Notes: generated by a model not told the origin, from the sequence alone. Counted from the stretch's first letter, positions 4,983 through 11,157 are shown. The stretch is 11,329 nucleotides of DNA from Candidatus Bathyarchaeota archaeon (GCA_009889585.1 WUQV01000021.1:1-11329), one strand, 5' to 3'. Numbers and translations: made by a program.

Positions 4983-7724
4983 GTGGCGCTCCTTAAAGAA
5001 GGACATTGGCACGCCTTAGAAGCGGATGAAGCCATACGACTCCTCAAGACCGGTTTGGACGGGCTTAGCGAAGATGAAGCTAGGAGAAGGTTGGCGGAAT
5101 GCGGGCCGAATGAATTGAAAAGGGAGAAGCGAAAGTCGCCCTTCGTCATGTTCCTTGAGCAGTTCAAGAGCATACTCATATGGATCCTGATCGTAGCTAC
5201 GGCCCTTTCAGCGGTCATAGGTGAGCTGATAGATGCCATCGTCATCGTCGCCATCATCATAGCTTGTGCGATATTAGGCTTCGTCGAGGAGTATCGAGCT
5301 GAGAAGGCCTTAGAGCTCCTGAAGAAGCTGGCCGCCCCGACGACCACGGTCATACGGGAGGGCAAGGAGAAGACGATACCGACGAGGGAGCTGGTCCCAG
5401 GCGACATCGTATCGCTTAGCGTCGGCTGTTCCGTGCCAGCTGATATAAGGCTCCTCGAGGCCGTAAACCTCAGGACTAATGAGGCGCCTCTCACAGGGGA
5501 GTCGACGCCCGTCGACAAGCACGCTAAACCCTTGCCAGCGGAGACCGTTCTTCCGGACAGGGCTAACATGGCATTCAGCGGGACGACCGTGATCTACGGA
5601 AGGGGCAAGGGAGTCGTCGTCGGCACCGGCATGAGGACGGAGCTCGGAAAGATCGCCTCTATGGTTCAAGTCGTTAAGGAGGAGGCGACACCGTTAGAGA
5701 AGAAGATGGCTGAAATCGGCAAGTGGTTAGGGATCGCATGCCTTTCCGCATGTATGATAGTCGCTCTCTCATGCCTCTTAAGGGGGTACACGTTACTTGA
5801 GATGCTCATCTGGGGCATCGCCCTCGCCGTCGCCGCCGTCCCCGAGGCGTTGCCAGCGGTCGTGACGGGGTCCTTGGCGATCGGCGTACGTGAGATGGCT
5901 AAGCGAAACGCCATAGTTAGGAGGCTTCCCGCCGTCGAGACGTTAGGTTGTACGTCTGTGATCTGTGCTGACAAGACTGGGACGATGACGAAGGGTGAGA
6001 TGACAGTTCGTAAGGTATATGGAAATGGAATAACGCTAACGGTCACAGGGGTTGGCTATGAACCTAAGGGGGAGTTCTATTATGAAGGTGAGTTAATGGA
6101 TGTTAAAAGTGATAACATGCTTCAGTTGTTATTTAAGGCTGCTGCCCTTTGTAATGACGCTAAGTTAGACGTTGAGGAAGGAAGGTGGGTCGTGAGGGGG
6201 GACACCACTGAAGGGGCCCTCCTTGTCGTATCGATAAAGGCTGGATTGACTAAAGAGGAGCTCGACAAGTATCCGCGTGCTGGAGAGGTGCCATTTACCT
6301 CTGAAAGGAAGCGTATGACAACCATCCATTCATCGCCAAGCGGCTTAATAGCCTTTATGAAGGGAGCCCCTGAGGTTGTGTTGGGATGTTGTAAATGGAT
6401 TTATAAGGATGGGCAGATTAGGGAGCTTGATGAGAAGGATAGGGCTGAGATCTTAAGAGTTAATGAGTTGATGGCGAATGAGGCATTGCGGAACTTGGCA
6501 ATGGCATATAGGCCCTTAGATGTGACGCTGGAGAAGGTAGACGAAGGTATTGAGAATAACTTCATCTTCCTTGGGATAGCTGGCATGATAGACCCAGCTA
6601 GGGAGGAAGTTAAAGACTCTATTGAGCTCTGTAAGCGAGCTGGTATTGGGACAGTTATGATCACTGGTGATCATAGGTTAACAGCGATGGCGATTGCAAG
6701 GGACCTAGGCATGCTTAAGGGGAGTGACATAGTCTTAACAGGCACTGAGCTAGATCAAATGAGTCAAGAGGAGTATGAGAGGATAGTTGAAAATGTAAGG
6801 GTATATGCCAGAGTATCACCAGAGCATAAAGTTCGAATAGTTGAAGCTTGGAAGAAGAAGGGATATGTTGTATCTATGACCGGAGATGGCATTAATGATG
6901 CTCCTGCATTAAAGATGTCTGACATAGGCGTGTCGATGGGGGTCACTGGGACTGATGTGACGAAGGAGACTTCCGATATGACGTTGGCTGATGATAATTT
7001 TGCTACAATTGTCGCAGCTGTAAAGGAGGGGCGTAGGATATTCGATAACATCAAGAAGTACTTGTCTTATCTCTTGAGGTGTAACCTAGCGGAGATCGGA
7101 ATAGCCATAGCCGCCACGTCCTTGGGCCTTCCAGTGCCGTTCACAGCCGCTCAAATCCTTTGGATAAACTTGGCTACAGACGGCCTCCCAGCGTTAGCGT
7201 TAGGCGTGGACCCAGCGGATCCCGACGTCATGGATAGGCCTCCACGTAACCCTAAGGAAACAGTTTTTACGTGGGACGTTAAAATCTACCTCATCATACT
7301 CCCGCTGCTCACTATAGCCCTCGTCATACCGATCTTTGCGTACAAATGGATGGTAACTGAAGATTTGACGAAAGCTCAAACGGCAGTTTTCCTAACGATC
7401 ATACTGTGCGAATTGTTCGTTGCGCTAAGCTGTAGATCATTAAGGATGCCCATTTACAGAGTTGGAATCTTGAGGAACAGATTCCTACCAATAGCAATAG
7501 CTATATCGTTCATGGCGACGTTCTGCATATTCTCCGTGCCTCAATTACATGCGGCCTTCGACGTGACGTGGCCGGAGCCTATCGATTGGGCAATGGGTGT
7601 TAGCGTGGCCTCTGTACTATTCGCCACTATGGAGATGATGAAGCTTGTAATGCACAAACTGCCACAAGCCCGAAGGGCTAAACGCATATATCTTACTGCG
7701 CCTAGATTAACGGAGGGGCCGTAG
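4983..7724 (+). CDS. P2A-type P-type ATPase, Ca2+-ATPase-like cation pump
   Basis: A 913-residue ATP-driven cation pump of the plasma membrane. Order: N-terminal cation-ATPase domain (about 5-75), M1/M2, actuator domain with TGES (171-174), M3/M4 with PEALP (287-291), phosphorylation site DKTGT with Asp330, nucleotide-binding domain (about 340-600; KGAPE at 460-464), MITGD (559-563), hinge TGDGINDAP (633-641), then M5-M10. Residues that bind Ca2+ in SERCA have counterparts: Glu288 (M4), Asn701 and Glu704 (M5), Asn729, Thr732 and Asp733 (M6, LWINLATDGLPA), and Glu810 (M8). This favours Ca2+ (or Mn2+) export over Na+/K+ or H+; the ion remains an inference. The start is GTG at 4983. Odd: the stop TAG (7722-7724) is inside the tRNA-Trp gene, and base composition changes sharply for about 6000-7060. 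Confidence 0.94.
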   Translation: MALLKEGHWHALEADEAIRLLKTGLDGLSEDEARRRLAECGPNELKREKRKSPFVMFLEQFKSILIWILIVATALSAVIGELIDAIVIVAIIIACAILGFVEEYRAEKALELLKKLAAPTTTVIREGKEKTIPTRELVPGDIVSLSVGCSVPADIRLLEAVNLRTNEAPLTGESTPVDKHAKPLPAETVLPDRANMAFSGTTVIYGRGKGVVVGTGMRTELGKIASMVQVVKEEATPLEKKMAEIGKWLGIACLSACMIVALSCLLRGYTLLEMLIWGIALAVAAVPEALPAVVTGSLAIGVREMAKRNAIVRRLPAVETLGCTSVICADKTGTMTKGEMTVRKVYGNGITLTVTGVGYEPKGEFYYEGELMDVKSDNMLQLLFKAAALCNDAKLDVEEGRWVVRGDTTEGALLVVSIKAGLTKEELDKYPRAGEVPFTSERKRMTTIHSSPSGLIAFMKGAPEVVLGCCKWIYKDGQIRELDEKDRAEILRVNELMANEALRNLAMAYRPLDVTLEKVDEGIENNFIFLGIAGMIDPAREEVKDSIELCKRAGIGTVMITGDHRLTAMAIARDLGMLKGSDIVLTGTELDQMSQEEYERIVENVRVYARVSPEHKVRIVEAWKKKGYVVSMTGDGINDAPALKMSDIGVSMGVTGTDVTKETSDMTLADDNFATIVAAVKEGRRIFDNIKKYLSYLLRCNLAEIGIAIAATSLGLPVPFTAAQILWINLATDGLPALALGVDPADPDVMDRPPRNPKETVFTWDVKIYLIILPLLTIALVIPIFAYKWMVTEDLTKAQTAVFLTIILCELFVALSCRSLRMPIYRVGILRNRFLPIAIAISFMATFCIFSVPQLHAAFDVTWPEPIDWAMGVSVASVLFATMEMMKLVMHKLPQARRAKRIYLTAPRLTEGP
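7685..7692 (+). promoter_or_regulatory. probable tRNA-Trp TATA box inside the ATPase gene
   Basis: CATATATC lies about 26 nt before the first base of the tRNA (7715), the usual archaeal spacing, and within the last codons of the ATPase gene. It would allow the tRNA to be transcribed independently of the ATPase mRNA. Confidence 0.45.
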
Positions 7725-7879
7725 TCTAGCCAGGTATGACACCGAAAGGCGTCGTCTGCCCTCGGCGTTAAGACGGGCTCCAGAGGTCGGCTAAGCGGGT
7801 TTGCTGACCGCATGGGATGAAGAGGCTCTGGAGCGAGGAAACCCGTAGGTCGCCGGTTCGAATCCGGCCGGCCCCACCA
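7715..7879 (+). tRNA. tRNA-Trp(CCA) with two apparent introns and encoded CCA
   Basis: Acceptor strands GGGGCCG (7715-7721) and CGGCCCC (7869-7875) pair over 7 bp, followed by discriminator A7876 and an encoded CCA (7877-7879). The D-arm GTCTAGCCAGGTATGAC follows TA at positions 8-9. The T-arm is GCCGG-TTCGAAT-CCGGC (7852-7868), preceded by variable loop AGGTC. The anticodon stem is ACGGG (7773-7777) with CCCGT (7842-7846); the loop begins CTCCAG with anticodon CCA at 7780-7782. This leaves two interruptions: about 32 nt between D-arm and anticodon stem (about 7741-7772; holds a hairpin GGCGTCG/CGGCGTT) and about 57 nt after position 37 (about 7784-7840, the standard archaeal site). Joined, the tRNA is 74 nt. 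Intron boundaries are uncertain by one or two bases, and I could not settle the bulge-helix-bulge pairing by eye. Confidence 0.82.
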
Positions 7880-8412
7880 AAATCCGCCTTTTCGAGCCTC
7901 TTCGGCATACGCAGTTGGGCCGTCTGGAGCCGTCCTGCCTTCCTTGGAAGGAGAAGTACTTCAAGGTATCATTAAGGCCCGCTCTCTGCTGATGAAGCCC
8001 TAGACCTAGGAGTTCGACGACTTTACGTTTTAACGTTAGGACCTCATCCTGGCTTTGGCATTTTCATCACCTCCTCAACGGCTTAAGCGGTCCCCGCCCT
8101 CGCTCTTGGTTCTCATCCCGCTGGCTGTTCGGTCGGTCCCCTCATCACGCCTTTTTCGTTGGCACCTCTTCGATGTAGGTACATGTGGAAACCACAGGCG
8201 TGAATTCCTCAAGTTGAAATTCTTAGGCGAGTAGATATGCTCAAACTGCTATTAAGTGAGGAGTTGGAGCGAGGAATACGTTAAGAAGATGAGGCCGTTA
8301 TCGCCTAAGGACTATGGGCTTAGAAAGTGACGTTCACTTATGAAGCCAGTTCTGGCACTTATCTTTTTATCCTCTCAAATTAGAAGGATCTCTTTAAGCG
8401 AAAGGGCCTTCT
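7880..8412. other. gene-poor stretch with decayed coding traces
   Basis: No intact gene is visible. Short open stretches on both strands end in stops; the most protein-like are the minus-strand trace at 8067-8222 and a 24-codon plus-strand piece ending near 8331. CCTTCC-TT-GGAAGG near 7938-7951 is a short inverted repeat. The stretch is best read as remnants after insertions or deletions. Confidence 0.5.
8067..8222 (-). pseudogene. possible broken gene 3' end, minus strand
   Basis: Reading the minus strand from 8222 gives about 25 protein-like codons (including LEEFTPVVSTCTYIEEVPTKKA), then two adjacent stops (TGA TGA, 8147-8142), and the same frame continues with RDENQERGRGPLKPLRR and another double stop at 8069-8064. 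The charged, Pro/Arg-rich tail resembles C-terminal tails of some archaeal IS605-type OrfB/TnpB proteins, but no TnpB catalytic or zinc-finger motif is present, so the assignment is a guess. A TAA directly upstream closes the frame. Confidence 0.28.
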
Positions 8413-8464
8413 GGAAAATAAAAAGCCCGACCGAGGAAGGTTAAACCTCCCCAAGGCCGGGTTT
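8413..8464 (-). terminator. long hairpin plus U-run, minus-strand terminator
   Basis: On the minus strand CCCGGCC (8462-8456) pairs with GGTCGGG (8432-8426) over 7 bp including a G-U. Inside it GGGGAGGT pairs with the ACCTTCCT region over about 8 bp with two G-U pairs and a 3-nt loop. The hairpin is followed by CTTTTTATTTT (8424-8414). The G-U pairs become A-C mismatches on the plus strand, so the structure is meant for minus-strand RNA. It lies about 55 nt after the stop of the remnant at 8518. Confidence 0.6.
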
Positions 8465-8517
8465 AGGGCGACATGTCCATAGCTCACTGGCGAATATGAA
8501 GCTTAAGTGATCGACGC

Positions 8518-8673
8518 TTAAGCCCTCAGCCTTTCAACATACTCAGATATCGCAGATGATAGACTTACTTGCCTTGGCAAATTCGCATAATGCATAGCGT
8601 TTATCGTCTTAGGAGCCCTTCCTTCTATGAAGTCAGCGATGCTCTCAGAGATCTTTAAGAGTTCAGCCCTTAG
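8518..8673 (-). pseudogene. 5'-truncated small protein remnant
   Basis: A 51-codon minus-strand frame reads as a good soluble protein: it begins LRAELLKISESIADFIEG and ends SEYVERLRA, with a TAA at 8520-8518. It is too short for usual gene calling and has a TGA directly before its first codon (8676-8674) and no ATG, GTG or TTG until Met27 (8595). The codon pattern and the terminator hairpin 55 nt downstream argue that this was the 3' end of a real gene, cut where the vapBC promoter region now lies. Family not recognised. It could still be expressed from an unusual start, since the TATA box at 8682-8690 also reads well on this strand. Confidence 0.4.
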
Positions 8674-8681
8674 TCAAGAAG

Positions 8682-8690
8682 CTTTATAAG
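8682..8690 (+). promoter_or_regulatory. vapBC TATA box
   Basis: CTTTATAAG is a near-palindromic TATA box. On the plus strand it predicts transcription starting near 8712, so the ATG at 8720 has a leader of less than 10 nt, while the upstream GTG at 8690 would not even be transcribed. This decides the vapB start. It reads CTTATAAAG on the minus strand. Confidence 0.6.
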
Positions 8691-8719
8691 TGTGTATTAC
8701 AATACATAATACGTTTCAG

Positions 8720-8944
8720 ATGAGCATCATCACCGTCAGGATTCCAAGGGAGCTTAAGGAAAAGCTGGAAAGATATAATATTAACGTTAGCGAGATTGTG
8801 AGGAGATTGCTTGAAAAATACCTCTTAGGGTTGGAGTTAAGCGATCTCGCCGATAGGCTTGAGTTACTTAGGGAGCGTTTGAGCGGCAAAATAGATCCGA
8901 GGTTGATAGCCCAACTCATCCGCGAGGATAGGGAGGCGCGGTGA
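8720..8944 (+). CDS. vapB: VapB-type antitoxin, ribbon-helix-helix
   Basis: A 74-residue antitoxin expected to neutralise VapC and to repress its own operon as a dimer. The N-terminal half has a ribbon-helix-helix pattern: strand IITVRIP (residues 3-9), helix RELKEKLERY, turn NINV, helix SEIVRRLLEKYLL. The C-terminal half (about 45-74) is charged and helical, the part that usually wraps around the toxin. The ATG at 8720 is preferred over the GTG at 8690, which lies inside the TATA box; the short leader fits leaderless-type archaeal translation. The TGA stop overlaps the GTG of vapC by 4 nt, a coupling typical of these operons. Confidence 0.85.
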   Translation: MSIITVRIPRELKEKLERYNINVSEIVRRLLEKYLLGLELSDLADRLELLRERLSGKIDPRLIAQLIREDREAR

Positions 8945-9357
8945 AGCATCTTCTCGATGCATCAGCCCTCATACCTTTGATAACTAGGCGAGGCAAAAAG
9001 TTAATAGTAGAAGCCCCTCGTGAGGGCCTAATTACAACGGACTTAGCAATATATGAAGCTTGTAATAGCCTCTGGAAGCTTGCGACGTTATTGAAGCACA
9101 TATCTCTAAAGGATGCCATCGATATAGCTATAATGCTTAAGGATCTAACTGCAAGGAACATTATTCAACCGATGAGCTTCGCTAAGCTAAATTTCTCTAA
9201 TGCTCTTAGGAAAGCATATGAAGAGCTCCTGACGTTTTACGATGCATCGTACATAGTGATTGCCAAGGGTGAAGGGGCCATCTTAGTGACGGAGGATGAA
9301 AAGCTGCTAAAGATAGCGAAGCAAGTTTGTAAAGGCGATAACGTACACAGACCTTGA
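8941..9357 (+). CDS. vapC: VapC toxin, PIN-domain ribonuclease
   Basis: A 138-residue PIN-domain toxin; VapC proteins are Mg2+-dependent RNases that cut specific RNAs and stop translation when the antitoxin is lost. The four acidic active-site positions can be placed: Asp6 (LLDASAL), Glu39 (YEACNSLWK), Asp101 (FYDASYIVIA) and Asp119 (VTEDEKLL), in the usual order and spacing, so the enzyme looks active. The length is normal for archaeal VapC. The GTG start at 8941 overlaps the vapB stop by 4 nt. The target RNA cannot be read from sequence; tRNAs and the 23S sarcin-ricin loop are known targets in other species. Confidence 0.92.
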   Translation: MKHLLDASALIPLITRRGKKLIVEAPREGLITTDLAIYEACNSLWKLATLLKHISLKDAIDIAIMLKDLTARNIIQPMSFAKLNFSNALRKAYEELLTFYDASYIVIAKGEGAILVTEDEKLLKIAKQVCKGDNVHRP

Positions 9358-9454
9358 AGGCAGACTAGCTCTGAGGCAGCCATCATGAACTAATCATCCA
9401 CTGGCCAAGTAGAGGCAGAGCTATTGAGGGCAATGGTCATTGCGCATTTGATTT

Positions 9455-9512
9455 AAGGCTCAATTAAATATGATGGATAAAAGGCTCAAAGTTGAGCATG
9501 AAGTTATAAAAG
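9455..9512 (+). promoter_or_regulatory. promoter with palindromic operator for the acidic protein gene
   Basis: TTATAAAAG (9504-9512) is a strong TATA box. Seven bases upstream is the palindrome GCTCAA-AG-TTGAGC (9484-9497). The sequence AAGGCTCAA occurs at 9455-9463 and again at 9481-9489, 26 bp apart, placing the two copies on nearly the same DNA face. Position just upstream of TATA suits an activator or a repressor over the BRE. Confidence 0.45.
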
Positions 9513-9607
9513 CGTTTAGGATTTAGCAGCAAATTCCTACCTTAAGGAAGTCGATAAAGGCTTTAAAGGAGGAAAAGCCCCCGCCCTGCTCGGAGGAGAC
9601 GCCTTCT

Positions 9608-10120
9608 ATGGAAGAGAGGAAGATGTACGAATTGGTCTTAGAGCTCTCGGCGGAAGAGCCGTTCACAAAGGGCATTTTGGAGGTGGAGTTCGAGTTCGAA
9701 TTCGACGAGGGGAAGTTCGAGGAATACGCCAAAAGGCTACTGGGAGAGGAGGAGGTTCCGAGCTTCGAGGAGGCTGAGATAGAGCTGATAGCCGATGTAG
9801 CATCTGAGTTCCCTGAGTTCGTGTTGGGAGGAAGGGCCATAGCTAGGCTTCATCATACGGTAGGAAGGCACGTCTTAGAGGAGTCTGGGGCGGAGAGCAT
9901 AGAGGACTTCGTAGAGTACCTAAAGGGCTTGATCAAGGGGTTGGAGGAGCTAAAGGCTAAGGCGGATGAAATAGGCATAGTATTTAAGTCCGATGGACAC
10001 TCGGGGTTCGAGGCTGAGTTAATAGAGGAGTTTAAGCCTAATGAGGCCTTGGGAAAGGTATTAGCGAGGATAGAGGCGAGGGCGGCCATTTTCAAGGGCA
10101 TCGTCGATGAATGGGAATAG
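9608..10120 (+). CDS. unrecognised strongly acidic protein
   Basis: A 170-residue protein with very many Glu and Asp and no Cys, TM segment or signal peptide. Residues 22-33 are an alternating strand (LEVEFEFEFDEG), followed by helices: 35-46, 52-70 (acidic), 79-94 with His81, His82 and His87, 97-120, and a final helix 143-169. I do not recognise a family. The start is ATG at 9608 with GGAGGAG (9591-9597) about 10 nt before it. However, the frame stays open upstream to a TAG at 9524-9526, encoding a plausible basic segment (LRKSIKALKEEK) without a standard start codon. It has its own promoter and a T-rich end signal. It lies between vapBC and the tRNA-Pro integration site, on the chromosomal side, and may be an older accessory gene. 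Confidence 0.7.
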   Translation: MEERKMYELVLELSAEEPFTKGILEVEFEFEFDEGKFEEYAKRLLGEEEVPSFEEAEIELIADVASEFPEFVLGGRAIARLHHTVGRHVLEESGAESIEDFVEYLKGLIKGLEELKAKADEIGIVFKSDGHSGFEAELIEEFKPNEALGKVLARIEARAAIFKGIVDEWE

Positions 10121-10128
10121 CGGATCTC

Positions 10129-10165
10129 ACCCTTATTTTTTAGACGAGTGAATTTAGCTCTCGTC
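10129..10165 (+). terminator. T-rich terminator with adjacent hairpin
   Basis: CCCTTATTTTTTAG (10130-10143) begins about 10 nt after the stop at 10120, and a T-run of this kind is the normal archaeal termination signal. It is followed by the inverted repeat GACGAG (10143-10148)/CTCGTC (10160-10165). Confidence 0.5.
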
Positions 10166-10273
10166 GGCATCTATTCTTAACCACCTAAGGCCAAGGGAAG
10201 CGATATAACGGCTGATGTTGAAAATGAACGTATTGACCCCGAGCCAAAACCGTTCTTTTACGCGCGCTCTTGA

Positions 10274-10319
10274 TGGGGCTGGGGAGATTTGAACTCCCGT
10301 CACGAGGGCCCAAGCCTCC
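10274..10319 (-). other. att site: 3' part of tRNA-Pro(TGG) at the integrase end
   Basis: Read on the minus strand, this is the 3' part of a tRNA: GGAGG-CTTGGGC-CCTCG (anticodon arm with anticodon TGG, outermost pair mismatched), variable TGAC, T-arm GGGAG-TTCAAAT-CTCCC, acceptor strand CAGCCCC and discriminator A (10274). No D-arm or 5' acceptor strand follows on the right, where integrase coding begins. This is the duplicated attachment site left by SSV-type integration into the 3' half of a tRNA gene. The intact tRNA-Pro is expected at the other end of the element, outside the window. Confidence 0.8.
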
Positions 10320-11119
10320 AATTGAAATATGCCGATTTGCGCGATGGATTCGTAAAATGGCTAAAGTTAAACGAATACGATGATGAATATGCAAGATCAA
10401 TTATGAGATATCTTGATAAATATGTAAAGGAGATAAAATGCCCGAGCGATGTGATGGAAATTTGCTTAAGGGCTAAAACAAGAAATATTCATTTCGCATT
10501 GAGGGCGCTTTTAAATTATGCAATGGAATTGGGTTATGATGAGGAATGGATTAAGAGGCTTAAAAAGGCAATTCCAAATATTCAATCAAATATTGATATT
10601 CATCGAGCAAGTGAAGATGAAATAATAAGATCGCTTGTAATAATGAATAAGAAAAATGAGGCATATGCTGCTGTTTACAATGCTCTTCTCGATAGCGGCT
10701 TAAGGTTGAGCGAAGTCCCAAAGATGATTGAGGCGATTAAAGAGGGGAAATTCGAGGATTGTGGCGATTTCATAATCGTTGAATTGGGATTCTTTAGAAA
10801 TTCCAAATTGGCTTATATTGGGATTATAACGAAGAAAACTTTAGAAATGATTAAAAAAGTTAAGGAGATAAATGTTATAAACGCAAGGGGATATTTAAGC
10901 AAGATCAATGTAGTGAAGTGGAAATATTTAAGGAAATATGCTTATGACAAAATGCTTGAGGTTGAAATCCCTGAGAGCGTAGCCGAATTTATTCAGGGGA
11001 GATTTAACTTAAGCATAGGAGCCAAGCGCTATGCAATGCTTAAGAGGCAGGCGCGGGTTCATTACCCGAAATATCTTAAGGTCGTCGAAGTCTTGAGGGC
11101 CAAGGCGAGGACTGCATAG
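10289..11119 (+). CDS. int: SSV-type tyrosine recombinase, int(C) portion
   Basis: The C-terminal part of an archaeal virus/plasmid integrase of the SSV1 type, which joins attP and a tRNA gene and is itself split on integration. Residues 1-12 are encoded by the tRNA-Pro att sequence; the frame is open only from 10274, since a TGA at 10271-10273 lies just outside the att site. A helical core-binding region (about 14-100) is followed by the catalytic domain: Arg139 (LLDSGLRLSE), Lys in the beta-hairpin (about 173-183), KYLRK with Arg215 in the HxxR position, and GAKRYAML with Tyr248, the likely nucleophile, ahead of YPKYL. The 276-residue length fits int(C). The start TTG at 10289 is formal: the full protein would begin on int(N), not present here. 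Base composition is much more AT-rich than in neighbouring genes, a sign of transfer. No frameshifts are seen. Confidence 0.85.
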   Translation: MNSRHEGPSLQLKYADLRDGFVKWLKLNEYDDEYARSIMRYLDKYVKEIKCPSDVMEICLRAKTRNIHFALRALLNYAMELGYDEEWIKRLKKAIPNIQSNIDIHRASEDEIIRSLVIMNKKNEAYAAVYNALLDSGLRLSEVPKMIEAIKEGKFEDCGDFIIVELGFFRNSKLAYIGIITKKTLEMIKKVKEINVINARGYLSKINVVKWKYLRKYAYDKMLEVEIPESVAEFIQGRFNLSIGAKRYAMLKRQARVHYPKYLKVVEVLRAKARTA

Positions 11120-11157
11120 GATTAGACGGTCCCTCTCGATGTCCCATGTGCTCGACC

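Noticed and set aside
4922..5569. 215-codon minus-strand ORF opposite the ATPase start
   Set aside because: Ser/Arg-rich shadow of the strongly coding ATPase frame; no domain of its own. Other minus-strand ORFs over the ATPase (5310-5669, 5666-6046, 6401-6664, 6764-7054, 7541-7813) are rejected for the same reason.
7741..7772. Glycine-like anticodon loop (CTGCCCT) in the first part of the tRNA at 7715
   Set aside because: Its stem does not pair as an anticodon stem joined to the D and T arms and position 37 would be a C; the ACGGG/CCCGT stem with CCA fits fully, so this is intron hairpin.
8257..8331. 24-codon plus-strand piece ending KDYGLRK
   Set aside because: Protein-like but too short, bounded by a stop upstream, with no start signal; could be a remnant, not enough to call.
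8690..8719. Upstream GTG start for vapB giving 10 extra residues
   Set aside because: It begins at the last base of the TATA box, before any plausible transcription start; the extra residues do not fit the ribbon-helix-helix start.
9523..9840. 105-codon minus-strand ORF, and another at 9853-10170
   Set aside because: Ser/Asn/Leu-rich antisense shadows of the acidic protein's Glu/Asp codons.
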